A stretch of 7,006 nt of DNA from Desulfovibrionales bacterium (lineage in GTDB: Bacteria > Desulfobacterota > Desulfovibrionia > Desulfovibrionales > Desulfomicrobiaceae). Both the position numbers and the translations under genes were made by a program. Shown piece by piece: positions 1-6,319 of the stretch (the first letter of the stretch is position 1; each line of letters opens with the position of its first letter). A model generated the notes under the pieces. The model worked only from the letters and a program-made list of their open reading frames with translations. It searched no databases and had not been told where the DNA came from. Location: positions 1 through 7,006 of the forward strand of contig JAAYGZ010000165.1 of assembly GCA_012727515.1 (NCBI GenBank), given 5' to 3'.

Positions 1-67
1 CGCTTGCAATGAACTGAATTAATCAGCATTTCCCTGACTTGTCAGTTTGCCATTTGACAGATACACG

Positions 68-104
68 ACCGGTTCCGGGCCAAAGGGCCTTGAACCGGTT
101 TTTT
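68..104 (+). terminator. Intrinsic terminator of an upstream gene outside the window
   Basis: ACCGGTTC (68-75) pairs perfectly with GAACCGGT (92-99), and an inner GGCC (78-81) pairs with GGCC (86-89) around a short AAAG loop. A run of six T follows at 99-104. There is no matching A-run on the left side, so it works on the plus strand. It ends an upstream plus-strand unit whose gene lies left of the window: all three forward frames hit a stop by position 21. It also implies that ricT has its own promoter or depends on read-through. Confidence 0.88.
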
Positions 105-171
105 ATGTGCTTTGACTCAACAAAAAACACGCGACCACTCTAGTACGCACTAGGGGATTTTTAGGATATAT

Positions 172-1380
172 ATGGCTCAATACGTTGGAGTATCCTTTCG
201 AAGACAAGGAAATGTATATTTTTTTCTGGCCACACCTTTTGTGCTTTCCGTGCATGACAAAGTCCTGGTCAAGACAGATGAAGGCATTGGGTTAGGCGAG
301 ATTGTCGCCTTGCGCGCCAGCCTGCCCGAAGGAATTGATCCGGAAACAGTCAAGCCCATTTACCGTCCAGCCACCCAGGAAGACGTGGAAATTGGACAGG
401 AAAATGCAGAAATGGCCACAGAAGCACGCACGTTTTGCCAGCAGTGCGTGTCACGCCTGGGCCTGGATATGAAATTGGTGGAGGTGGAAGTCTATTTTGA
501 TAAAAGCAAAATGATTTTTTATTTTACCTCGCCTGGTCGGGTGGATTTTCGAGAGCTGGTCAAGGATTTGGTGCGCACCTATCGTACGCGCATTGAATTA
601 CGTCAGATCGGGGTGCGCCATGAAACTCAGATGATTGGTGCTCTGGGAAACTGTGGGCAGGTCTGTTGCTGTCGGCGGTATTTACGACGCTTTGAGCCGG
701 TGACCATCAAGATGGCCAAGGATCAGAACTTATTCCTGAACCCGGCCAAAATTTCAGGGGTCTGTGGGCGGCTTTTGTGTTGTCTGGCCTATGAAAAAGA
801 CAGTTACCTGAATTTTCAGCGTCAGGCTCCTAAGTTGGGCCGCAAATATCAGACAACCCTGGGTGCTTTGCGCACAGTGCGCACCAATATGTTTGCAGAA
901 AGCGTGACAGCCCTCAATGACCAGGGGGAAGAGGTTGTTTTTCCCCTGGCAGAATGGAATGGCCTGATTGTGCATGACACTGGAGCCAGGTACGAACATG
1001 AGGACAGTATGGATGATCTGCCCGCAGAGCTGCAAGCCTTGCAGGATGCGGACGAGACATCAGCGTCCCGCCCAGAGCGCAAGCCAGCAAAGCCAGCCCG
1101 GCGAATTCCTGCTGCACGTCATGCTCCGGCACGGCCAGCAGCACATGCGCGCCAGGCAGGGCCAGAGCAGCATGCGCAATCAAAAAGCGAAGATATAGCC
1201 GTGTCGCGTGAGGCCAGTCCTGATGCTGAACCGCATACCTTGTCCAGCACGTCCTCCACTTCTTCTGCACCTCCTGCGGGACGGGGACAGAAAAGTCGCC
1301 ACAAGGACAAACGCCATAAAAAAGATCGCCGTACTTCAGGCCATACCCGTTCAGGGTCAGAGCAGTCTGGCCAGCCCTGA
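172..1380 (+). CDS. ricT: PSP1-domain protein, RicT (YaaT) family, with a long basic C-terminal tail
   Basis: The protein has 402 residues. Residues about 1-270 match the PSP1/RicT family. In Bacillus subtilis, RicT joins RicA and RicF in an iron-sulfur-containing complex that affects RNase Y-dependent mRNA maturation, sporulation and competence. The family signature is visible as GNCGQVCCC (159-167) and SGVCGRLLCC (195-204). Cysteines 161, 165, 166, 167, 198, 203 and 204 are candidate cluster ligands, and a further CxxC lies at 89-92. Residues about 275-402 are low-complexity Ala/Pro/Ser/Lys/Arg, ending in a very basic segment (about 371-388), probably disordered and possibly RNA-binding (inference). 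The ATG start has AGGA at 163-166, 5 nt upstream. TTGACT at 112-117 could be a -35 box, but I find no convincing -10. metG follows after 79 nt, and this proximity recurs in Firmicutes. RicA and RicF partners are not visible here, so the role in this organism is uncertain. Confidence 0.9.
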   Translation: MAQYVGVSFRRQGNVYFFLATPFVLSVHDKVLVKTDEGIGLGEIVALRASLPEGIDPETVKPIYRPATQEDVEIGQENAEMATEARTFCQQCVSRLGLDMKLVEVEVYFDKSKMIFYFTSPGRVDFRELVKDLVRTYRTRIELRQIGVRHETQMIGALGNCGQVCCCRRYLRRFEPVTIKMAKDQNLFLNPAKISGVCGRLLCCLAYEKDSYLNFQRQAPKLGRKYQTTLGALRTVRTNMFAESVTALNDQGEEVVFPLAEWNGLIVHDTGARYEHEDSMDDLPAELQALQDADETSASRPERKPAKPARRIPAARHAPARPAAHARQAGPEQHAQSKSEDIAVSREASPDAEPHTLSSTSSTSSAPPAGRGQKSRHKDKRHKKDRRTSGHTRSGSEQSGQP

Positions 1381-1445
1381 TATATTTGTATCATTTTTTG
1401 CTAATGTCCGTTGTATTTATTTGCATAGAGATTCTGTACGTACAC

Positions 1446-1462
1446 AGAGGAGATGAGTTTTG
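1446..1462 (+). promoter_or_regulatory. Shine-Dalgarno and TTG start of metG
   Basis: AGAGGAG (1446-1452) is followed after 7 nt by TTG (1460-1462). An in-frame TGA at 1454-1456 blocks any upstream start. No ATG or GTG precedes the conserved FISTPIYYVN segment, so TTG is the only possible initiator. An out-of-frame ATG at 1453 touches the Shine-Dalgarno sequence with no spacing and is unlikely to be used. Confidence 0.85.
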
Positions 1463-3406
1463 AGTCCATTTTTTATTTCCACCCCCATTTATTACGTGAA
1501 TGCCCGGCCCCATCTGGGCCATGGATATACAACCATTGTTGCAGACAGTATCAGCCGTTTTCACCGCCTGCAAGGTGATGCAACATATTTTTTAACTGGT
1601 ACAGACGAACACGGAGATAAAATTGTCCAGGCTGCTGAGGCCAATGGACAACAGCCCAGGGAATACGTTGATGCCATCAGTGCATTATTTCAGGAGCTTT
1701 GGCCGCGTCTGGAAATTGCCAATGACCAGTTTATCCGCACCACAGACCCCAAGCACGCGGCCTGTGTGCAGCATGTGCTGCAGGCAGTATATGATAAGGG
1801 TGATATTTATTTTGATGAATACGGCGGGCATTATTGCTTTGGCTGCGAGCGTTTTTACACGGACAAAGAACTGGTGGATGGCAAGTGCCCGGATCACCAG
1901 ACAGCGCCTACTTTTATCAAAGAAAAAAATTACTTTTTCCGCATGAGTAAATATCTGGAGCCCCTGCGCCAGCATATTGAGGCTAATCCGGATTTTATTC
2001 AGCCAGAGCGCTACCGCAATGAAGTGCTGTCCATGCTTAAGGAAGATCTGGGGGATCTGTGTATTTCCCGTCCCAAAACCAGGCTGACCTGGGGCATTGA
2101 GCTGCCTTTTGATCGCGATTTTGTAACCTATGTCTGGTTTGATGCGCTCATCAATTATATTTCTGCCCTGGATTACCCGCAAGGCGCTGCGTACCGCAAA
2201 TACTGGGCCGGAGCGCATCATCTGGTGGCCAAGGATATTTTAAAACCTCATGCTGTTTTCTGGCCCACCATGCTGATGTCAGCTGGCATTCCCCTGTATC
2301 AGGGCTTGCGTGTGCATGGATACTGGACTGTCAATGAAACCAAGATGTCCAAAAGCCTGGGTAATGTCATTGCTCCGCTGGACATGGCCCATAAATATGG
2401 CCTGAGCGCGTTTCGTTATTTTCTGCTGGCAGAAATGAGCTTTGGCCAGGATTCGTCTTTTAGCGAAGAAGCGCTGGTGGGACGTTTTAACGCTGATCTG
2501 GCCAATGATCTGGGCAATTTGTTTTCGCGCAGCCTGTCCATGACGCATAAGTATTTTGGTGGCACAGTGCCTGAGTGCGCAGACTTAAACAGCGTTGACC
2601 GTGAAGTTCTGGAAATCGGGCAGAATGCCATGGCCAATTTTCAGGCCCAGTTTGAACATTTTCAGTTTTCCCGCGCCTTAAAATCCTTGTGGGATCTGGT
2701 GCGTCACTTAAATAAATACATTGATCTTTCCGCGCCCTGGACCCTGTACAAAAACCAGGAACTCACGCGCCTGGGCACAGTACTGTATGTCATTCTGGAA
2801 GGAATGCGCAAAATAGCCCTGCATTTGTGGCCTGTCATGCCCAGTACCAGCGAGGCCATGCTGGCCCAGCTTGGTGTGCGATTTGATATCCAGACCGTGG
2901 ATCTGGCGGCAGAAGTATCTTCGTGGTATGGCCTTGTTCCGGGTACAGTTGTGGCAGAACGCTCCAATCTTTTTCCCCGGCAGGATCTGGATCTGCAGGA
3001 TACAGCAGCGCCTGCTGCAAAAAAGACAAAAGATGCGCCAGCCAAACCAGCCCCGGCCAAGCCAGCGGATGCCAGCCCGCAGCTTATTGAATTTGAAGAC
3101 TTTGCCAAACTGGATCTGCGGGTGGGCACTGTGATGGCTGCGGAGAAGCATCCGGAAGCTGATCGTTTGCTGGTCTTGCGCATTGATACCGGCGAGCCGG
3201 AATTGCGTCAGGTTGTGGCCGGCATTGCGGAATTCTGGTCTGCGGATACTCTTGTTGGGCGGCAGGTGGTTGTGGTGGCAAATCTTAAGCCCCGCAAGCT
3301 GCGTGGCCTGATGTCCCAGGGCATGGTGCTGGCAGTGAAGCAGGATGCAGGGCTGGCCTTGCTTGGCCCAAGTGCTGCTGTGCCTGACGGCAGCAAGGTT
3401 TCCTGA
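1460..3406 (+). CDS. metG: Methionyl-tRNA synthetase with C-terminal tRNA-binding domain
   Basis: This class I aminoacyl-tRNA synthetase charges initiator and elongator tRNA-Met in the cytoplasm. The 648 residues are a full family length. The HIGH-type motif is HLGH at 18-21 and KMSKS is at 295-299. The connective domain carries one zinc knuckle, with Cys126, Cys129, Cys143 and His146 as ligands. This is the single-zinc form of Thermus and many deltaproteobacteria, unlike the two-knuckle Escherichia coli enzyme. The helical anticodon-binding domain spans about 340-500. An Ala/Pro/Lys-rich linker (about 515-541) leads to an OB-fold tRNA-binding domain (about 545-648; DLRVGTV at 552-558), usually involved in tRNA binding and dimerisation. 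All key residues are present. The start codon is TTG, which may moderate translation (inference). The gene lies 79 nt after ricT with no terminator between them, so co-transcription is likely. A terminator follows at 3450-3491. Confidence 0.97.
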   Translation: MSPFFISTPIYYVNARPHLGHGYTTIVADSISRFHRLQGDATYFLTGTDEHGDKIVQAAEANGQQPREYVDAISALFQELWPRLEIANDQFIRTTDPKHAACVQHVLQAVYDKGDIYFDEYGGHYCFGCERFYTDKELVDGKCPDHQTAPTFIKEKNYFFRMSKYLEPLRQHIEANPDFIQPERYRNEVLSMLKEDLGDLCISRPKTRLTWGIELPFDRDFVTYVWFDALINYISALDYPQGAAYRKYWAGAHHLVAKDILKPHAVFWPTMLMSAGIPLYQGLRVHGYWTVNETKMSKSLGNVIAPLDMAHKYGLSAFRYFLLAEMSFGQDSSFSEEALVGRFNADLANDLGNLFSRSLSMTHKYFGGTVPECADLNSVDREVLEIGQNAMANFQAQFEHFQFSRALKSLWDLVRHLNKYIDLSAPWTLYKNQELTRLGTVLYVILEGMRKIALHLWPVMPSTSEAMLAQLGVRFDIQTVDLAAEVSSWYGLVPGTVVAERSNLFPRQDLDLQDTAAPAAKKTKDAPAKPAPAKPADASPQLIEFEDFAKLDLRVGTVMAAEKHPEADRLLVLRIDTGEPELRQVVAGIAEFWSADTLVGRQVVVVANLKPRKLRGLMSQGMVLAVKQDAGLALLGPSAAVPDGSKVS

Positions 3407-3449
3407 TCACGATTTTTCCAGTGCCACATAGCTGGTTGGATATGTGTAT

Positions 3450-3491
3450 CATCCCCGCACGGCACAGATCGCTGGAGCGGGGATGTTTTTT
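3450..3491 (+). terminator. Intrinsic terminator downstream of metG
   Basis: CATCCCCGC (3450-3458) pairs perfectly with GCGGGGATG (3477-3485) across an 18-nt loop and is followed by six T (3486-3491). The left flank has no A-run, so the element is unidirectional and ends the ricT-metG unit. The converging lipoprotein gene ends at 3532 and has no clear terminator of its own, so its transcript may run into this hairpin. Confidence 0.85.
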
Positions 3492-3531
3492 ATATGCAGC
3501 AGCTTCTGACCATGTTGGCTCACTGGGTTTT

Positions 3532-4218
3532 CTAGCGCAGAATAAAACCACAGACCTTGAGATTTTTGGCCCAGGTGCTCCACGGGCCACTGAGGAACGA
3601 GGCTTCCATAGTCTGAGGATAAAATATGACTTTGGCGTCCAGGTCCAGGTGGCATTTGCGGTCATAGTTGGTGTGGCTGATGCGCAGGGTCCAGGTGCCA
3701 TCGGCATTGGGGCAGGCTTCTTCCACATACACAGGATGTCCGGTGGGCATACCGCGCCGGGCATTGACATCAAGCACCATGACTGCATGGGCCTTGGGCG
3801 TGGATGAGGTGGCCTTGTTTTTTCTGGCGCAGGCAAACCACTGCACCGGGCTGGTATCTCCCAGACGGCAGGTCATAATACCGGTGCGGCAGCGGGCATA
3901 AATCAGGCTTTGGGGCTGGCAGCGTCCAACAACTGTCTTGCCCTTTTTGTTTTTCGTTACTTTGCCTGGCTGCAGTCTGTAGCAGGCTGCCCGGTCTTTG
4001 TCCTGGGGTGCTGTTTCACAGTCCAGACATGGGGCTGGAGACGGAGCCTGTGCCTGAGGCGCAGGTGTGGCCGGGGCAACAGGAGCTTGGGGAGCTGGGG
4101 CTGTATGTTCTTGGGCTGGCACTGAAGGGGGAGCAGGCGTTCTGGTCGCGCAGGCGCTCAGCAGATTCAATGCAACGATGATCAATACAAGAGAGCGTAC
4201 AGAATGCAGAAATGACAC
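3532..4218 (-). CDS. Unrecognised cysteine-rich lipoprotein with Pro/Ala linker
   Basis: I do not recognise the family. I place the start at GTG 4216-4218 because GGAG (plus-strand CTCC 4225-4228) lies 6 nt upstream. The longer TTG start at 4230 would overlap that Shine-Dalgarno sequence. The 228-residue product begins with a lipoprotein signal (Arg8, a hydrophobic core, then lipobox LSAC), giving lipidated Cys23. The next residue is Ala, not the Asp that signals inner-membrane retention, so outer-membrane anchoring is likely. A Pro/Ala-rich linker (about 27-63) spans outward to a domain of about 165 residues with ten cysteines (64, 67, 79, 100, 110, 117, 130, 169, 189, 223). The even count suggests disulfides in the periplasm. 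A basic patch KNKKGK lies at about 89-94. The C-terminal half has several aromatic residues (FYPQ, GPWSTW). The gene stands alone between metG and the RRM gene. Function is unknown. Confidence 0.8.
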   Translation of the reverse strand: MSFLHSVRSLVLIIVALNLLSACATRTPAPPSVPAQEHTAPAPQAPVAPATPAPQAQAPSPAPCLDCETAPQDKDRAACYRLQPGKVTKNKKGKTVVGRCQPQSLIYARCRTGIMTCRLGDTSPVQWFACARKNKATSSTPKAHAVMVLDVNARRGMPTGHPVYVEEACPNADGTWTLRISHTNYDRKCHLDLDAKVIFYPQTMEASFLSGPWSTWAKNLKVCGFILR

Positions 4219-4243
4219 AAAAAGCTCCAAACAAGTGTGATGA

Positions 4244-4249
4244 ATTTTA
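4244..4249 (-). promoter_or_regulatory. Possible -10 box for the lipoprotein gene
   Basis: On the minus strand this reads TAAAAT, five of six matches to the sigma-70 -10 consensus. It would start transcription about 20 nt before the GTG start. No good -35 lies at 16-18 nt. An alternative is TTAACA (4414-4419) with TATATT (4389-4394) at a long 19-nt spacing, which would place the neighbouring repeat inside the leader. The spacer is AT-rich, so chance matches are likely. Confidence 0.25.
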
Positions 4250-4298
4250 GTGAAATGCTGATCAAATCGAACGTATGGTCATGGTCATCGTAACTTCA

Positions 4299-4388
4299 TG
4301 TCATCCCGAACGGAGTGGGGGAGCCTGCCCTGAGCCTGTCGAAGGGATCTTGAGATTCCTCCGCTCGTTACACTCGGCCGGAATGACA
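4299..4388. repeat. Composite palindromic dispersed repeat (REP/MITE-like)
   Basis: The element begins TGTCATCCCG (4299-4308) and ends CGGAATGACA (4379-4388), which are inverted repeats with one mismatch. The palindrome centre is ATCTTGAGAT (4347-4356). The left arm is 14 nt longer than the right because it contains CCCTGAGCCTGTCGAAGGG (4328-4346). Both parts resemble common dispersed bacterial repeats: the TGTCATyCCGr...GAATGACA palindromes and the CTTCGACAGGCTCAGGG motif. This is from memory; no search was possible. Transcribed RNA would form a long hairpin. It lies upstream of the lipoprotein gene and encodes no protein. Confidence 0.75.
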
Positions 4389-4570
4389 AATATAATTTAT
4401 ATCACAGTGTAAATGTTAAAAATATTCTTCTCTATAGAGACAAGACCCGGCATTTATGTACCATGTGATTGTGACATAAAAGCGCTGAATCTTTGTACAG
4501 GATGTAATCAGCGGTTCTTTAATTTTGACCTGCACTGATCTGAGCGTGCAGAATGCTTGGTCCCGGACAC
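4389..4570. other. AT-rich spacer without a gene
   Basis: This segment lies between the repeat and the RRM terminator. It contains no credible coding frame. It holds a perfect 12-bp palindrome, TCTCTATAGAGA (4429-4440), and a perfect TATAAT on the plus strand at 4391-4396 with a weak GTTACA 18 nt upstream. No plus-strand gene follows, so I regard both as unproven. Confidence 0.5.
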
Positions 4571-4595
4571 AAAAAAGCCCGCTGTGCAGCGGGCT
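4571..4595 (-). terminator. Intrinsic terminator of the RRM gene
   Basis: Read on the minus strand, AGCCCGCT pairs with AGCGGGCT (plus 4576-4583 and 4588-4595) around a 4-nt loop, followed by a T-run (plus A 4571-4576). It begins 24 nt after the RRM stop codon. It is a compact, high-quality terminator. Confidence 0.92.
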
Positions 4596-4619
4596 GGATG
4601 GAACACGATACAGCGGCGT

Positions 4620-4883
4620 TTAGTAACGCGGACGGCGTTCCCTGGGCTGGGATTCGTTGACTTTCAGAGTGCGACCCTGAAATTCTGTGCCGTTCAGGGC
4701 CTGGATGGATTTCTGGGCGCCTGCGTCGTCCATTTCCACAAAACCAAATCCACGAGAACGCCCTGTGGCGCGGTCTTCAATAACGCTGGCCGAATTGACC
4801 TCCCCGTACTGGGAAAAAAGTGTACGCAGATCAGCGTCCGTGGTGGACCAAGCCAGATTTCCAACATAAATGTTCGTAGCCAA
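4620..4883 (-). CDS. Small single-RRM RNA-binding protein
   Basis: The 87-residue protein is essentially one RNA recognition motif. RNP2 is IYVGNL (5-10) and RNP1 is RGFGFVEM (44-51). The aromatic residues Tyr6, Phe46 and Phe48 sit at the usual RNA-stacking positions. A short basic tail (RERRPRY) follows. Bacterial proteins of this type bind single-stranded RNA. In cyanobacteria several are cold-induced, but the targets of the deltaproteobacterial ones are not known to me. The start is TTG at 4881-4883, with GGAG 8 nt upstream on the minus strand. No ATG or GTG precedes the conserved beta-strand, so TTG is required. The gene is monocistronic: its own promoter candidate lies at 4999-5027, it has a leader of about 110 nt with a hairpin, and its terminator is at 4571-4595. 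Confidence 0.93.
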   Translation of the reverse strand: MATNIYVGNLAWSTTDADLRTLFSQYGEVNSASVIEDRATGRSRGFGFVEMDDAGAQKSIQALNGTEFQGRTLKVNESQPRERRPRY

Positions 4884-4958
4884 ATCAATAACTCCAGAGC
4901 AAAAGGTAAATTGATGCAGGATAACAATCTGAAAACAGCTTCAGGTTCCGTGCATCGA

Positions 4959-4982
4959 CACCGCCGAACCATTCGGAAGGTG
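4959..4982 (-). promoter_or_regulatory. Hairpin in the RRM gene leader
   Basis: On the transcribed minus strand, CACC and CCGAA pair with TTCGG and GGTG around a TGG loop, with a small TT/C internal loop. It would lie near the 5' end of the leader, about 75 nt before the start codon. Leader structure is common in cold-regulated RNA-binding protein mRNAs, so a regulatory role is possible but inferred. Confidence 0.4.
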
Positions 4983-4998
4983 CAATCAACAAGGCGGC

Positions 4999-5027
4999 CC
5001 AATAGACGGCTCTGTGCGTGGTGTCAA
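4999..5027 (-). promoter_or_regulatory. Candidate sigma-70 promoter of the RRM gene
   Basis: On the minus strand there is a perfect TTGACA -35 (plus 5022-5027), a 17-nt spacer and TATTGG as a weak -10 (plus 4999-5004; three of six matches). Transcription would begin near 4992, giving a leader of about 110 nt. The -35 and spacing are good; the -10 is poor. Confidence 0.45.
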
Positions 5028-5481
5028 AAGAATTCTGAGCCAATTCTGTATTCAAATTTGTTGGGCCTGGTGCTGGTCAGCCATTTTTTGTGTTGCTGTA
5101 CCAGCAAGGATGCAGGCCAGGCCGATATCCGCTCACCCCAGCAGATCAGGTTAGGGCAAAGCCCAGCGGCTGTTTTTCTGCGAAATCAGGCTGGCGTAAA
5201 AAACAATGACCCCTGGATGCAGGTGACGCAGGGTCAGTTTAAAGGCTGAGGCTGCTGTGGATCAGAAACACACTGCAAGGATGGCGCAGGTATAGGCCTT
5301 TTTTTGCTGTACAGGCACAGAAATGTTCCCTTTCTAAGCGTTGCGGTTTTCAGAAAATGACGTTACCTGCTTTGTACTTTGGCCCATTGACCGATGTTTC
5401 GTGCTTACACAATGTATGGAAACGCCGGAACTGTTCTTAGGATAACCTCTTTTGTCAAACGCTTTCAAAAGGATGGAGAAC
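5028..5481. other. Long gene-poor spacer between the RRM and ABC genes
   Basis: The two divergent genes are almost 600 bp apart, and this part has no credible protein-coding frame on either strand. It contains an inverted repeat TTGCTG/CAGCAA (5093-5107), the terminator-like hairpin at 5198-5236, and a seven-T tract at 5299-5305 with no proper stem before it. The best promoter guess for the ABC operon is TTGACC (5387-5392) with CACAAT (5408-5413), but the 15-nt spacing is short. I recognise no riboswitch. Confidence 0.5.
5198..5236 (-). terminator. Orphan terminator-like hairpin, minus strand
   Basis: On the minus strand TGACCCTG pairs with CAGGGGTCA (one bulged base) around a 13-nt loop, followed by TTGTTTTTT (plus A 5198-5203 and 5205-5206). 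The shape fits an intrinsic terminator, but no minus-strand gene ends just upstream of it. It could end a short non-coding transcript, or insulate the RRM gene from antisense transcription. The loop is large and the stem moderate. Confidence 0.4.
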
Positions 5482-6225
5482 ATGGTGAAACGAATTGCGC
5501 TGATGATTGTCTGCCTTGTCTGTCTTGGTGCTGGAACAGCCCTGGCTGAGGAAAAAATTCTGGTAAATGGCATTGATGCCAATTATCCACCCTTTGCTTT
5601 TGTGGATCAGAGTGGAAAGCCCAGTGGCTTTGATGTGGACGCCATTGATTGGATTGCCGCTAAAATGGGCTTTAAGGTCAAGCATGTGCCTGTGGATTGG
5701 GATGGTATTATCCCCAGCTTGGTTGCTAAAAAAATCGATTTTATCTGCTCAGGCATGACCATTACCCCTGAACGGGCCGCTCAGGTCAATTTTACCAAGC
5801 CATACTGGGAAGTAAAGAACGTCTTTGTAACCAAGAAAGACTCTGCGCTCAAACCTGAAGACGTATATGGCCAGAAACTGACCGTGGGTATGCAGGCCGG
5901 GACATCTGAAGCCAAATGGATGGAAGACGAAAAGAAAAAACAGGGCTGGAAGTTTGAGATTCGCTACTATGACTCCGCGCCCATGGCCATTGAAGATGTT
6001 GTGAACGGACGCATTGACGTTGCCGGAATGAATTATCCGCCAGCCCGCGATGCAGAGCAGAAAAAACCAGTGCAGATCATCGGCACTTTTGGTGAAGTAG
6101 AGCCTTTTGGCGCTGCTGTGCGCAAGGAAGAGGCCGCACTGCTGGAAACATTGAACAAAGGCTTTGAGCTGTTACAGGCTGATCCGTATTGGGAAGAACT
6201 CATTGCCAAGTATCTGAATAAATAA
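5482..6225 (+). CDS. Periplasmic amino-acid-type ABC substrate-binding protein (family 3)
   Basis: This secreted receptor delivers a small polar solute, probably an amino acid, to the permease encoded next. I chose ATG 5482 because AGGA (5470-5473) lies 8 nt upstream and the product then starts with a normal signal peptide: MVKR, a hydrophobic core, and ALA at 20-22 before the likely cleavage. Upstream in-frame starts at TTG 5452 and ATG 5473 are less well placed. The 247 residues match the SBP_bac_3 family: GIDANYPPFAF (30-40), SGFDVDAI (48-55), GMTITPER (91-98) with Arg98 as the usual carboxylate-binding residue, and the hinge segment VGMQAGTSEA (135-144). At position 184 (AGMN), where many family members have an Asp that contacts the ligand amino group, there is Asn. 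This rests on alignment by eye. The substrate cannot be assigned. Confidence 0.93.
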   Translation: MVKRIALMIVCLVCLGAGTALAEEKILVNGIDANYPPFAFVDQSGKPSGFDVDAIDWIAAKMGFKVKHVPVDWDGIIPSLVAKKIDFICSGMTITPERAAQVNFTKPYWEVKNVFVTKKDSALKPEDVYGQKLTVGMQAGTSEAKWMEDEKKKQGWKFEIRYYDSAPMAIEDVVNGRIDVAGMNYPPARDAEQKKPVQIIGTFGEVEPFGAAVRKEEAALLETLNKGFELLQADPYWEELIAKYLNK

Positions 6226-6246
6226 TTCGTCACGATGCCGAGCATG

Positions 6247-6285
6247 AAGGGAGGGCTGGAACTACCCCGGCCTTCCCCTTTTTTT
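6247..6285 (+). terminator. Intercistronic hairpin with T-run between receptor and permease
   Basis: AAGGGAGGGCTGG (6247-6259) pairs with CCGGCCTTCCCCTT (6267-6280), giving 13 pairs that include two G-T wobbles and one bulged C, around a 7-nt loop. Seven T follow (6279-6285). It has full intrinsic-terminator form but sits inside an evident operon, 22 nt after the receptor stop. Partial termination, and protection of the upstream mRNA from 3' decay, would raise receptor level over permease, as in many ABC import operons (inference). Confidence 0.82.
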
Positions 6286-6319
6286 GTCAGGTTCTGCTGA
6301 CAAAGGACTATTCCCTCTT

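Noticed and set aside
140..153. Inverted repeat CTAGT/ACTAG before ricT
   Set aside because: The stem is only five pairs and AT-rich, with no T-run or second copy. It is probably chance.
1435..1444. Perfect 10-bp palindrome TGTACGTACA before the metG Shine-Dalgarno sequence
   Set aside because: Several 10-bp palindromes are expected by chance in 7 kb, and no second site or known operator match supports it.
2704..3183. Minus-strand open frame of 159 codons inside metG
   Set aside because: It lies entirely within the conserved C-terminal part of metG and has no supporting motif.
3285..3836. Minus-strand open frame of 183 codons over the metG end and the lipoprotein 3' part
   Set aside because: It overlaps metG, the metG terminator and the lipoprotein in another frame. 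Its Pro/Arg-rich composition is typical of a shadow frame.
4391..4396. Perfect TATAAT on the plus strand
   Set aside because: It lies in AT-rich DNA with only a weak -35, and no plus-strand gene follows.
4557..5249. Plus-strand open frame of 230 codons across the RRM gene and its upstream spacer
   Set aside because: It is antisense to a certain RRM gene, has no domain I recognise, and its product looks like random translation.
5294..5305. AGGCCT followed by seven T, as a possible plus-strand terminator
   Set aside because: Only three or four base pairs can form before the T-run, so there is no real stem.
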